A DNA stretch of 64,000 bases, from assembly GCF_015220045.1 (NCBI RefSeq), contig NZ_JADBGB010000006.1, positions 1 to 64,000 on the forward strand, given 5' to 3'. Position numbers and translations under genes: made by a program. The stretch comes from Marivivens aquimaris. GTDB taxonomy: Bacteria > Pseudomonadota > Alphaproteobacteria > Rhodobacterales > Rhodobacteraceae. This document shows positions 49,310 through 58,280 of this stretch, one piece after another (position 1 is the first letter of the stretch; each line of letters starts with the position of its first letter). The notes under the pieces were generated by a model. That model was not told the DNA's origin. It made no database searches and was given only the letters and a program-made list of their open reading frames with translations.

Positions 49310-50710
49310 TTGAGAGTTGAGGCCGCGGAAAATCCAAAGCACAATCCGATCGAAGGTGTCTCTTTGGACGAAGCTCGCTCGGTTCTTCGGTCCGCGACGC
49401 CTGGTGGTGGAATTGGTCTGGAAGAAGTCATTCGCACGTTTGACTGCGACGCGCTTCATGCTGATGAGATTCTACGGGCGTTGGCCGTGGCTGGCTACAT
49501 CGAACCCTCGGATGTCCGAGGACAGCTCCTCTTCTGGACGCTTACGCCAAATGGCAATCGGCTGGCCTTGGAAAAGAAGCGAAAACGTATCGATCCTGAA
49601 AAAGTCAATGCTACCGTCCTAGAGCTGATAAACCGTGCGAAGATCATCAATTCGGACCCTGATCGTCTGCAACGTATCACCTTGAAGCTATTTGGCAGCG
49701 CCTTGGAGGAGCGGGACGACTACGGTGATGTTGATGTTTCCATCACCTATCACCGACGCCAGTTGCCAGTGGAAGAACGTGAGCGAATAGAAGCTGCGTT
49801 GCGGACACGCCAAAGCGACCACGATCGCCAGACGGTGATGGGACAGGTGATGGGGGCTGAGCAGCAGGACACTCGCGAGATCCGGGCCGCGCTGAAGAAA
49901 GGTTTGCCGCACCTTTCGCTAATGCGCGATGATCCTATGGAGCTTGGGACTCCGTTCCGTTGGCTGGTTGATCACGATATCAACGCGGACGCACCGCGCG
50001 GCGTCGCTGAGACCATCTTCAGGCCCAACACGCCATCCCTCTTCGAGCAGACCACACGGGAGCTTCCGCAGGTTAGCCTGATGAAGGCGCGCTATCGGGA
50101 GATATCCCCGACGAGGAAGGTCTCCATGGAAGGCCTCCACATCGGCATGGAGGATGCCCCTCGGCTCGAAGAGGCGTTGTGGTCTCCTCGGGTGACATAC
50201 GAAGGAGACCTAGTGCCGAACGATGCGAGAGACGATCCATGTGTTCGATTCGCGGGGTTTCAGCACCTTTGCCCAATCTGGAAGGAGCAGATTGGCGGTG
50301 TGCTGATGCTGAAACGAGCCCTGGAGTGGTGCGATCAGAACAAGGTTTGGCTGCGTGATCTCGTACCGATGGTCTCGATTTCACGAGGGAATAGGTGCAA
50401 CGTTATCCGTCTCGGGGTGGTCGGCCAACTGATCTATTTCGAAGTTGGGCCTACTGTTCAAAAGGGTAGTTTGTTGCCGATTAACCGAACCCGCGTTTCC
50501 AAAATCGACTTGGCTGGTGCCTATGCTGTGGCTCGCGCACTATCCAAGATGTACTTTGAGGCGCGATGCGCGAAGTTGCCAGCCTGTTCCGCGACAATAT
50601 TCCTTCCCTCGGTTGAACTGGAACGGCTGCCAGATTTTCCGAGTCTGGCCAGAAGTGGTAATTTCAAGGAGGGCGGATTTGCCGGGCTTGTGAGGGCGGA
50701 GCTGAGATAG
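49310..50710 (+). CDS. Winged-helix plus nucleotidyltransferase-like protein
   Basis: A 466-residue protein I cannot assign to a named family. Residues 15-85 look like a winged helix (IGLEEVIRTFDCDALHADEI; LFWTLTPNGNRLALEKKRK). Residues about 115-150 have the minimal nucleotidyltransferase signature: LKLFGSALEERDDYGDVDVS, that is GSx-(n)-GDVDVxI with the two acidic metal ligands. The rest (residues 190-466) has no recognised motif. The start is a TTG at 49310 with GGAAGG upstream. It begins the cargo island between virD4 and virB11, with lower GC than its neighbours. Nucleotidyltransferases of this kind occur in toxin-antitoxin (MNT) and in signal-making defence systems. Function unproven. 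Confidence 0.6.
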   Translation: MRVEAAENPKHNPIEGVSLDEARSVLRSATPGGGIGLEEVIRTFDCDALHADEILRALAVAGYIEPSDVRGQLLFWTLTPNGNRLALEKKRKRIDPEKVNATVLELINRAKIINSDPDRLQRITLKLFGSALEERDDYGDVDVSITYHRRQLPVEERERIEAALRTRQSDHDRQTVMGQVMGAEQQDTREIRAALKKGLPHLSLMRDDPMELGTPFRWLVDHDINADAPRGVAETIFRPNTPSLFEQTTRELPQVSLMKARYREISPTRKVSMEGLHIGMEDAPRLEEALWSPRVTYEGDLVPNDARDDPCVRFAGFQHLCPIWKEQIGGVLMLKRALEWCDQNKVWLRDLVPMVSISRGNRCNVIRLGVVGQLIYFEVGPTVQKGSLLPINRTRVSKIDLAGAYAVARALSKMYFEARCAKLPACSATIFLPSVELERLPDFPSLARSGNFKEGGFAGLVRAELR

Positions 50711-50783
50711 GTGGCACGCTATAGATTGCGAAACAAACACCGCATTCCTATTTTTCAGTAATGGCCATCATCTCTCAATCCAA

Positions 50784-51599
50784 ATGAAAAGCAGCGCTCT
50801 CTACCATCTATGGAAACGTCAGGTTTTCTTGAGAAATCGGCATCAAGATTTCGATCGACTTCTTGCCACGAGGCGCTTTTCGTCCGGGATATACCTGATC
50901 GGCTGCGCGGGTGAGATCGTCTATGTTGGGCAATCCTGGGACCTGGTCAGGCGCTCAATCGAAAGCCTGGGCAACCACTACCACAGGGTAGCGGACACGA
51001 AACTGCCTTGGTCGATTGCTTTCGCGCCTTGCTCTCCGGACGAGATGGACGAACTAGAAAGCACCGCGATCCGTACCTATGCACCCCGCTTCAACACATC
51101 TCTCCCGAGCATCGCCAAGAGTTTGTCCCGAATGCCGGAGGTGGTTGGCAGCGCCGCAGTATTCCAAGATCAAAAGAGCGACTGCGGGGCATTTCACCCC
51201 GAGAACTTGCGACGCCAAGTCGACGCCGCTGCGCAAAATTACGAGCCGCCATGGGCGGTCAAAAAGACCCGCCGGAAGACCGAACGCAAGTCGCCAAGGC
51301 AACCGGAAATCGCACTTGAGCCGGTCGAGTGGACCGAGGAGGAAGCGGCTGGGTTGGTGCAGGCCTATGGCGTTTCGCTGAGCGAACCGTTGCGATTTAG
51401 GATCAACCTCTGTGAGGATGGGTCGGTGATTACCAAGGATGGGGAAGTCATTGGCACTTGGACGATGGATGAAAACGCCCATCCCTCCTTCTTTCCTGAC
51501 GGCGCGACCGAGCCCCTCATCTTTGAAGTCTTCGTCGGATTGCTTTGTCAGCGTGTTGCCGAGTGGTATGAAGCTGAAACGAGTGACAAGATTGGGTAG
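50784..51599 (+). CDS. GIY-YIG nuclease-domain protein
   Basis: A 271-residue protein. The GIY-YIG core lies at residues 30-105: SGIYLIGCAGEIVYVGQSWD, RRSIESLGNHYH (catalytic Arg), DELESTAIRTYAPRFN (metal-binding Glu and late Asn). The C-terminal half (WTEEEAAGLVQAYGVSLSEP; GEVIGTWTMDENAHPSFF) is an unassigned domain. It lies 73 bp after the winged-helix/nucleotidyltransferase gene in the same direction, so a two-gene unit is likely. It could cut DNA or be a repair enzyme; the neighbourhood suggests conflict biology. Confidence 0.7.
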   Translation: MKSSALYHLWKRQVFLRNRHQDFDRLLATRRFSSGIYLIGCAGEIVYVGQSWDLVRRSIESLGNHYHRVADTKLPWSIAFAPCSPDEMDELESTAIRTYAPRFNTSLPSIAKSLSRMPEVVGSAAVFQDQKSDCGAFHPENLRRQVDAAAQNYEPPWAVKKTRRKTERKSPRQPEIALEPVEWTEEEAAGLVQAYGVSLSEPLRFRINLCEDGSVITKDGEVIGTWTMDENAHPSFFPDGATEPLIFEVFVGLLCQRVAEWYEAETSDKIG

Positions 51600-51614
51600 T
51601 TTTGCCAAGCTCTT

Positions 51615-53462
51615 CTATGACACGGGGAACAATCCAAATCGACCTTCGCCCTCCATCCCTGAAAAATGCTCGACGCGGTCGCCCAACTCGACATCCGATG
51701 GGGGGTCTGTGTTCTCGACAACAATCACTTGCCGATCAGAATTAAGTTGGAGGAGATATCGATAGAAGTTTCCGTTCAGATTGGTGGCACTCAGGTCATC
51801 GTCGGCGCTCTCTGGTTCTTTGTACGACAATAACGGCGAGTCGAGTATGACAAACCCAGGGTGCGGTTTGTCTTTTGACGCACAGAATTCAAGAAGTGAG
51901 ATCGAAAAAGCAGCTTGAGTGATCGCTCGGAGTCCCTTTCCGTGTGATGTGCGGGCCTTCCCTGAGATCACCAAGTCTTTGACCTGCAAATCGAAATGCA
52001 CGCGGTCGCTTCCCGGAAAGGCCCAGCTCTTCAAAGTTTTTTCGACCAACTCGGAGAAAGGCGCCACCATGGTGTCGGTAAGGCGAGATACTGAAGTGGT
52101 GGTCTCTCCCGATGAACTACCCACCTGTTCTAGTTGTGATTTGCGTGCCAGCAGATCCTGCATCGTATCGAACAGCCCCAAGGCTTCTCGGACATTTGCA
52201 CCTTTGTCTGCAAGTTCCTTGTAGGAAGCTCGTTGTTTTCGGAGATCAGGGGCAACTACTTGCTGCAGTTCAGTTTCCCGTTCTCGAAGTCTTGCCTCAA
52301 TACCCGGCAAAGCGCCTTCAAGCCGACGTTGTTCCTTTTCTAAAGAGGCGATCGTCTCTTCCAACTCCCCGGCCCGGCGGTCAATTTTCTTGATTTCAGA
52401 TGTTGCTGCAGAAGTCACTCGAGACACATCACCTGCACAAACGTCGGTCTTGTGATATTCGGCGGACGATCCACAAACTGGGCAAACATTGGCATCGATC
52501 GTTGCGATAATGCTGCCCGCCTCCTGAATACTCAAAAGGCGCTCCATATCCGACCGGTAATGTTCTCTCAGAAGTTGGAAGCGCACTAGAAGCGTTGCGA
52601 CTTCGGCGTGGCGATTTCGGTTGTCTTCACGGCGTTTCATTAAACTGCGGCGGTCAGTGGATATGCGCTTGTAATATTCCTCAGTAACGGAAAGCTGGTT
52701 CGAGCGCTCTTCCATAGCTGCAGAAAGGCGGTTTTCCTGCGCTTCCAGGTCGTCCTTGTTGCCGGAGAGATCCTTAATACGCCGTTCTGTGCCGCCTATT
52801 AGCTGATCTAGAAGCTCAAGCTGCGCTTCTCGCTTCTGCTCTTCCGGAGATTTCTGAGAGATTGCTGTCAAAGCGGAATCGTCGAGCCCGGTTAACAACA
52901 ATCTGAACACAGACGTGTTTGCTGTGTCGGCGGTATAGTTGCCATCCGAAAGCGGCGACCTCTTCTGGATGATCTCTTCCTCGTTGACGATGCACAGGCG
53001 TGCGAGATTCCTGAAGCTTAGGTTCTGAGTTTCATCTTTTTGGTTTTTCTTTATTTTTCTGTCGGATAGTCCGATTTTATCCAGCAGAAACGCCGACAGG
53101 TTCTCAGTGTCTTTTGCGCTGTGAACATCACCCAATGCTCGGCCCTGCCCATCGGGCAGGGTATCGGAAAACAGACCATCAAAGACCTCGAATGCCCCTC
53201 CAGACATGCTTCGGGCAATGGTGAAGTTCTCATCACCAGATGAAACCGCCAAAAGAATGCGGTCATACCCATTGGATTCTTTGAAGTCGGTTAGTGGACC
53301 CTTCGCACCAAGCATGAAGTCGATGGTTTCAACGATGAAGGATTTCCCGGTATCCGATGCACCATAGATAACATTCAAGCCTGCGTTGAATGTGACAATG
53401 GCCGGTACTTTATCGGGGCCATGGAAAGCAAGGCTTTCGATTTGAATCCCGCGATAGGTCAT
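51615..53462 (-). CDS. ABC-3C system ATPase (Rad50/SMC-like)
   Basis: A 615-residue ATPase with Walker A in NVIYGASDTGKSFIVETIDF near residue 35, long coiled coils from about 215 to 440, a Rad50-type zinc hook CPVCGSS near 330, and a C-terminal half with the signature/Walker B region (GKGLRAITQAAFSISLLEFC; PGFVILDSPLLSYKEP). It is the core subunit of an ABC three-component (ABC-3C) conflict system: an effector, a middle component and this ATPase. It overlaps the middle-component gene by 4 nt and converges with the GIY-YIG gene. The ATPase probably senses DNA ends or foreign DNA and releases the effector. Confidence 0.8.
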   Translation of the reverse strand: MTYRGIQIESLAFHGPDKVPAIVTFNAGLNVIYGASDTGKSFIVETIDFMLGAKGPLTDFKESNGYDRILLAVSSGDENFTIARSMSGGAFEVFDGLFSDTLPDGQGRALGDVHSAKDTENLSAFLLDKIGLSDRKIKKNQKDETQNLSFRNLARLCIVNEEEIIQKRSPLSDGNYTADTANTSVFRLLLTGLDDSALTAISQKSPEEQKREAQLELLDQLIGGTERRIKDLSGNKDDLEAQENRLSAAMEERSNQLSVTEEYYKRISTDRRSLMKRREDNRNRHAEVATLLVRFQLLREHYRSDMERLLSIQEAGSIIATIDANVCPVCGSSAEYHKTDVCAGDVSRVTSAATSEIKKIDRRAGELEETIASLEKEQRRLEGALPGIEARLRERETELQQVVAPDLRKQRASYKELADKGANVREALGLFDTMQDLLARKSQLEQVGSSSGETTTSVSRLTDTMVAPFSELVEKTLKSWAFPGSDRVHFDLQVKDLVISGKARTSHGKGLRAITQAAFSISLLEFCASKDKPHPGFVILDSPLLSYKEPESADDDLSATNLNGNFYRYLLQLNSDRQVIVVENTDPPSDVELGDRVEHFSGMEGEGRFGLFPVS

Positions 53463-53950
53463 TCGGAACCTGTGAAATCGTCTTGGAATTCGGCGACCCA
53501 GTCATCCAAGAGCTCAGACATCAACGCGTCGAATTGGGTTTCATTGTACTCTTCGAAGTACTGCGCGACCCATTTGGCACGATCGAGCAAGCGCTGCGCG
53601 TACGATGTGGTCAATGCTTCAACAAAGAAGGACGAATACTCCCCTGCACGGTAGTAGATCCCCTGATCGGTAATTGAACGCTCAACAAGTTCGCGAGACA
53701 TGAGTAGATCCAGCGCCGCGTAAACCGCCTTTCTCCTAACCTGTGTCACCGGTGCGGTGATCGGCGTCGACGGATGCAGGTCTTCGGGGCCATCAAGCAA
53801 ACTCGTTCTGACGACCAGGTAGTCGAGAGCAGTGAGCCGCTGAATGTCGAGCTCCCGCGGAAAACTTGCGTGCAGGGCCATAACCGCTCGTAACCCGGTC
53901 TCAAGCGCGCCGTTGAATGGTGATCGGTCCAGGCTGTCTACTTTTTCCAT
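53459..53950 (-). CDS. ABC-3C middle component (winged-helix type)
   Basis: A 163-residue protein with the pattern of ABC-3C middle components: NGALETGLRAVMALHASFPR, LTALDYLVVRTSLLDG, then VRRKAVYAALDLLMSRELVE with ITDQGIYYRAGEYSSFF and a C-terminal helix. It is thought to bridge ATPase and effector. I chose ATG 53950 because GGAAGG precedes it; a start at 53983 would overlap the upstream gene by 46 nt. With ATG 53950 the overlap is 13 nt. The exact subclass (MC2) is likely but not certain. Confidence 0.75.
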   Translation of the reverse strand: MEKVDSLDRSPFNGALETGLRAVMALHASFPRELDIQRLTALDYLVVRTSLLDGPEDLHPSTPITAPVTQVRRKAVYAALDLLMSRELVERSITDQGIYYRAGEYSSFFVEALTTSYAQRLLDRAKWVAQYFEEYNETQFDALMSELLDDWVAEFQDDFTGSE

Positions 53951-55020
53951 GTCAGCCTTCCATCGTTGGCGAGTTGATGGCAAACGCCTCTTCTGTCCGC
54001 CGGCCGTGCGGCTCTATTAAGGGGATGCGCATCGAGAGCCAAGGTCTGAGCCATGTCCGTCACTGCGACAACTCTCGCGTAGCCGTCCGGGTGTGATTTG
54101 TCATGCGTGTCAGCGACGCCATCGTGGATCTCATCCTGAAGCGACTCGAATGTGCCGGGTTCGGTTTTGTCGCGAACGAACACACGTAGGGATTCAGCGT
54201 GAAAAAACGCTTCACGAGAGCGTTTGAGATGGTCGTTGAGAGGCTTCCACTTTGTGATCTCTGACAAGGATATCTGCGCTTCGCCGGCATGGTCCGCATA
54301 GGCCTCGAGCAACCGGTCTACGTAGTTCCTTTCGTGGGCTTCGACTTCCTCGGGAGGCATTTCCGACTTCGGCCGAGGCGGAAGTCCGCCACCAAACCGC
54401 CTTTGGTGATATCGAGTCTTGCCGTGCTGCTCGATCACTTTTCGTGCTGCAGGAGCACTGAAGATACGGAAATCGAAGTTGTCCACGTATTTCGAGAAGT
54501 CGCCGACGAGTTCGATAACCTGCTTGTCAGTCACCCTTTTGGAGATGGATTTTTCCCATCCCTCGATCACTTTTCCCTTTAGCTTGGATGCATTGCCCAA
54601 AAGCAGATCGAGAGTGGGTGTTGTGCCTTTTGGGGCGATGAAGAAGCAGGCCTTTGGTGCTTTGTAGTCGCCGCAGAACGAGTACCAGAGAATCTTCCCG
54701 ATCTCTGGCGCGATGTCTGTGAAGCCAAGTGGTCGTGCATAGTGCTTACACTGATAGTTGTCCCAGTCACCCAAGAAGCAGTCGGCATCCATGAAACCCG
54801 CCACGTCGATCCCTTTGTCGCCGGAACCGGTCGGGCGAACCACGTCGGCATAGATCTCCTTCAGTGAATGAACCCACTCATCGACGAATGTTTCCCACTC
54901 ATCGGAGTCGTAGGTGAAGATCAGCCTTAAAGGATCGATCTTTGGGCCGTCCTCAAAGCCTGCGGCGGAGAGGGTCGTATCGTGGGGAAGTTCCTTAATT
55001 GCGCATTCGAACTCGATCAT
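53938..55020 (-). CDS. ABC-3C effector, nuclease-like N-terminus
   Basis: A 360-residue protein, first gene of the ABC-3C operon. Residues about 45-105 look like a restriction-endonuclease (Mrr/PD-D/ExK) fold: VRPTGSGDKGIDVAGFMDAD supplies the Asp and YQCKHYARPLG the Q-x-K. The C-terminal 140 residues (FGGGLPPRPKSEMPPEEVEA; RLLEAYADHAGEAQISLSEI) match the ABC-3C C-terminal domain that docks to the middle component. The start at ATG 55020 was preferred to a TTG at 55029. In such systems the effector is thought to be released to cut DNA upon triggering. Confidence 0.75.
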   Translation of the reverse strand: MIEFECAIKELPHDTTLSAAGFEDGPKIDPLRLIFTYDSDEWETFVDEWVHSLKEIYADVVRPTGSGDKGIDVAGFMDADCFLGDWDNYQCKHYARPLGFTDIAPEIGKILWYSFCGDYKAPKACFFIAPKGTTPTLDLLLGNASKLKGKVIEGWEKSISKRVTDKQVIELVGDFSKYVDNFDFRIFSAPAARKVIEQHGKTRYHQRRFGGGLPPRPKSEMPPEEVEAHERNYVDRLLEAYADHAGEAQISLSEITKWKPLNDHLKRSREAFFHAESLRVFVRDKTEPGTFESLQDEIHDGVADTHDKSHPDGYARVVAVTDMAQTLALDAHPLNRAARPADRRGVCHQLANDGRLTWKK

Positions 55021-55112
55021 GGAGACCAATTATCAGATTTCTCTACCTAAAAGTGTTGTCACAATATCAAGTGTTCCTCGGTGATCAATCTGCAATTTGT
55101 AGTGCGATAGGC

Positions 55113-56126
55113 CTAACTTGGAAAAGAGTGATCGGGGCGGCGTTTGTCTCCACCCGGCAGATAGAACTCCGTAATCCCCCGCTTCCCCTCGGCCCGCCCG
55201 AGCTGGACGATCACATCGATGGATTTCCGGATGTATTCGCGCACCTCGGCGAATGTCAGCGGTGTGCCAGCCTGCAGAACCATGATCGCCAGCCGGTCGA
55301 TGGCGAGTTCTGCGGTTTCGGCGTGGATGGTGGAGACCGACCCGCCATGCCCGGTGTTGATGGCCTCGAGATAGGTCAGGGCCTCGGCGCCGCGCAGCTC
55401 GCCGACGATAATCCGGTCGGGGCGCATGCGGAGGGAAGCCTGGAGGAGGGCGTTGGCGCTGCGTTGCGAGCCGGCGCCGCGGTCGGCCAGGAGGGCGACG
55501 GTGTTGGGCTGGCCGGGGAAGAGCTCGAAGGCGTCCTCTATGGTGATCAGTCGTTCATGCTCGCTCACATGCGTCAGAAGGTGGCGGGCGAAGGTGGTCT
55601 TGCCGGTTGAGGTGCCTCCGCTGATCAGGACGTTGAGCCGCGCTTCGACAAGGGTCTGCAGCGCGACCTCGAGGTTTTCTTTGGCGAGACTGGCAATGTT
55701 CTTCATCTTCTCGGCACGGAGCGCATCAAGCGAGACGGCCTTGCCGAAAAGATAGGCAGGGGCGTAGTCCTGAACGCTGCCTAAGGCGAAGAGGCGGATG
55801 GTGATCGAGGCACCGCGATCGATGGCGGGCGGTACGGCGACCTGGACCCGAAGCGGACGGCCTGCATATTCCACCTTACCGGAGACGAGTGGGTTCTTTT
55901 CAGAGACGCGGGCCTTGGCGTCGCCGACGATGGTCTGGGCCATGTTGAGCGCGGTGGTCCGGTCCACGGTCTGGCCCTCATGGCGCATGGTGGCATCGCC
56001 CGCGACCTCGAGCCAGACCTTGCCATCCGTGTTGATCGCGATCTCGACCACGTCATCGCGTCTCAGCAGGTCGCTGAACGGGTCGAGGTAGCGCTCGAGG
56101 TATGAGGCTGGTGGCGCCTGCTCCAT
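55113..56126 (-). CDS. virB11: VirB11 transfer ATPase
   Basis: A 337-residue hexameric traffic ATPase of the type IV secretion system. Walker A is in NVLISGGTSTGKTTFARHLL, the Asp box in LITIEDAFELF, and the Walker B in RPDRIIVGELRGAEALTYLE, with a His box in NTGHGGSVSTIHAE. It has the usual length. It is the last gene of the virB operon and overlaps virB10 by 1 nt (TGATG). The ABC-3C cargo follows 92 bp downstream, convergent in layout with virD4's side of the island. Confidence 0.93.
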   Translation of the reverse strand: MEQAPPASYLERYLDPFSDLLRRDDVVEIAINTDGKVWLEVAGDATMRHEGQTVDRTTALNMAQTIVGDAKARVSEKNPLVSGKVEYAGRPLRVQVAVPPAIDRGASITIRLFALGSVQDYAPAYLFGKAVSLDALRAEKMKNIASLAKENLEVALQTLVEARLNVLISGGTSTGKTTFARHLLTHVSEHERLITIEDAFELFPGQPNTVALLADRGAGSQRSANALLQASLRMRPDRIIVGELRGAEALTYLEAINTGHGGSVSTIHAETAELAIDRLAIMVLQAGTPLTFAEVREYIRKSIDVIVQLGRAEGKRGITEFYLPGGDKRRPDHSFPS

Positions 56127-57556
56127 CAGTAAATCACCACATCCCTGTCCACGAGCACGGTGACCGACGCCCCCTGATCGACATAGATGGTCGGCGCAAT
56201 CGAGACCTGGTCGGCGATGACCGAACCGACCGCGTCCTGAAGGTTGCTGCCGACATCGCCCAACACGATGCTGGTCGTCTCGTTGTTGGCACTCTCCGCC
56301 GCCACGGCCGGTGCCGCTCCGATCACGGAAATCAGTGCAGCTCCGCCGAAGCGCTCGGCAAACTTGGTGTCAACGAGACCGGTGAGGCCCGACCGGCCGA
56401 GTTGATCGCCGCCCACGGCGGCGATCTCCATCGAGGTGCCGTCCGGTGTCAGGACTCGGGTCCAGAGGATCAAGATGCGCTTCTGGTGCATCTCGATCCC
56501 GGAGCGATATTGGCCAAAAAGGCGGGAGCCCCGGGGGATCAGAATCCGGTCCCCGGAAAACGCCGGAACCGGCTCGGAGACGACCGCGACCACGGAGCCC
56601 GGCAGATCGCTGTTGATGGCGGTCTGGAGCGCGGCCTGGATGACGGACCCTTGGGTCAGGGTGCGTTCAGGATGAGCGAGGCGGGCGGCCTCCTGCACCT
56701 CGAGTGGGCGCGCGCTTTTCAGGAACTGCTCATTGCCCGAGAGGACCGGGCCGCCAGTGCCAGCGGTCGCCGGATCGGCCAACGCCGCGCCACTTTGGCC
56801 ACCACGTGGACCATCGGCAAAGACCACCGCTGGCGATTTGATCTGCGCGGTCAAAAGCTCCTCGGCAACCCGCTCGGCCTCACGCTGACGCTGCTCCTCT
56901 TCCTGACGCCGGCGTTCTTCAAGAAGACGCTGGTCGGCGATCAACCCTTCGCGATCGAGCTCGGCCTCGAGGCCTTCGCGTTGTGCGCGTTCGGCATCGA
57001 GCATGGCTTGCAGCCCTTCGATGCGGGCCTCGTTCTGGCGCTGCAGGTTGGCAAGCTCGGTTTCCTTGGCGGCGAGCGTCGCTTCAAGCGCGGCCTTCTG
57101 TTCGTCGAAGGCTTCGCGCAGGTCGGCGACGGCGGACTGGATTTCCGAATTGCGCGCGGCCTGGCTGGCGGCAAGCGCCTCGCGGAGCTTGGCGATCTCG
57201 GCCAGCACTTCGGCGCTCGGTTCGGGGGCAGGGGCGGCGGGGACATCGAGCGCTTCCTCGACCGCAATCAGCGCGTCATTGACCCGTTGCTCGGTCTCAT
57301 CGGGTGGAAACTCCAGCCGCCCGCCGGTGCCGGGGCGGCGGTCCTGGAAGGTCTCGACATCGGAGGTCTCGAGCGCACTGTCGCCCTCCTGCAGGCCAGT
57401 CGCTAGGAAATACGCGACCCCGGCACCGCCCAAGGCGAGGGCAGCGGCGAGCGCACCGACCCCGAGGCTGTTACCCCGGCGTTTGGATTTACCGCGCTGG
57501 CTGAATTGATCGAGGCGGTTTTGAAGGTCAGGAGGGGTTTGATCGGCCATGGTCAA
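56126..57556 (-). CDS. virB10: VirB10 channel core protein
   Basis: A 476-residue envelope-spanning protein. One N-terminal membrane segment (SLGVGALAAALALGGAGVAY), a proline-rich and coiled-coil part (residues about 100-230), then the C-terminal TrbI/VirB10 barrel: LTQGSVIQAALQTAINSDLP, GDRILIPRGSRLFGQYRS, ILWTRVLTPDGTSMEIAAVG, and an outer-membrane-pore antenna region. The start at 57556 overlaps virB9 by 4 nt. Longer coiled coil than in the Agrobacterium protein. Confidence 0.92.
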   Translation of the reverse strand: MTMADQTPPDLQNRLDQFSQRGKSKRRGNSLGVGALAAALALGGAGVAYFLATGLQEGDSALETSDVETFQDRRPGTGGRLEFPPDETEQRVNDALIAVEEALDVPAAPAPEPSAEVLAEIAKLREALAASQAARNSEIQSAVADLREAFDEQKAALEATLAAKETELANLQRQNEARIEGLQAMLDAERAQREGLEAELDREGLIADQRLLEERRRQEEEQRQREAERVAEELLTAQIKSPAVVFADGPRGGQSGAALADPATAGTGGPVLSGNEQFLKSARPLEVQEAARLAHPERTLTQGSVIQAALQTAINSDLPGSVVAVVSEPVPAFSGDRILIPRGSRLFGQYRSGIEMHQKRILILWTRVLTPDGTSMEIAAVGGDQLGRSGLTGLVDTKFAERFGGAALISVIGAAPAVAAESANNETTSIVLGDVGSNLQDAVGSVIADQVSIAPTIYVDQGASVTVLVDRDVVIY

Positions 57557-58275
57557 TTGCTCACATAGATCGCGCTCTCGTCGCGCCAGGCACAGATCGC
57601 CTCGTCGCCGATGCGCAGCGTCCAGTAGGTGTTGACCCCGAGCACGCGGACGGTATTGCCTTGCTGGGTCCAGTTCACCGTGCGTTCGCGGCCCTGGTCA
57701 TCGGCCTTGAAGAGGGCGGGCTGGCGACCACTCTCCGGGAAGACAAAATACGTGTAGCGCCCGTCGTCGTAGATATGGCTGGGGCGGAAATCCCCTTTTC
57801 CCGAGACGCGGTAGTTGTAGTTGCGCGGTGCCTCAAAGCCCTTGGGCTGGGTCGCACCTGCCGCGCGGCGCTCCTCGTCGGGGTAGCGGAAGCGTACCTC
57901 GAAGAACATTCCGGTGCGGTTCGGGATCGAGCCCTCGCGCAGATGGAAGGAATAGGTGCGGCGGTTGGTGATCACCGTCATGTTGGTCGAGGCATTGGCC
58001 ACATGCGGTTTGATCGTGAGCACATTGCCAAGCTCGGGGATCGGATCGACCTGGAAGCTTTCGGTGTCGCCGACAATCACCGCCTCGAACCTCTCCCCAG
58101 CCCCGAAATGAATCGTGGTCGAATGACGCAAGTCAGTTTCGATCCGGTAGACCTGGTTTTCATTATAGACGGCAGTGCGGATGCGGATGTCGAGCGGGCC
58201 GCCTTGCGGCGTGGCTTCAGCATAGGCGGCAACAGGAAGAGCAAGCGCCAGGAGGAGCGCGGGCAGGGATTTCAT
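57553..58275 (-). CDS. virB9: VirB9 outer-complex protein
   Basis: A 240-residue secreted protein with an N-terminal signal peptide (PALLLALALPVAAYAEATPQ). Family features: YNENQVYRIETDLRHSTTIH, FEAVIVGDTESFQVDPIPEL, TNMTVITNRRTYSFHLREG and the C-terminal NYNYRVSGKGDFRPSHIYDD and YFVFPESGRQPALFKADDQG. VirB9 forms the outer ring with VirB7 and VirB10. It overlaps virB10 by 4 nt and starts 5 bp after virB8. Confidence 0.92.
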   Translation of the reverse strand: MKSLPALLLALALPVAAYAEATPQGGPLDIRIRTAVYNENQVYRIETDLRHSTTIHFGAGERFEAVIVGDTESFQVDPIPELGNVLTIKPHVANASTNMTVITNRRTYSFHLREGSIPNRTGMFFEVRFRYPDEERRAAGATQPKGFEAPRNYNYRVSGKGDFRPSHIYDDGRYTYFVFPESGRQPALFKADDQGRERTVNWTQQGNTVRVLGVNTYWTLRIGDEAICAWRDESAIYVSN

Positions 58276-58280
58276 CTTGG

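Noticed and set aside
56102..57406. 434-aa plus-strand frame opposite virB10
   Set aside because: Antisense to a complete VirB10; no recognisable family.
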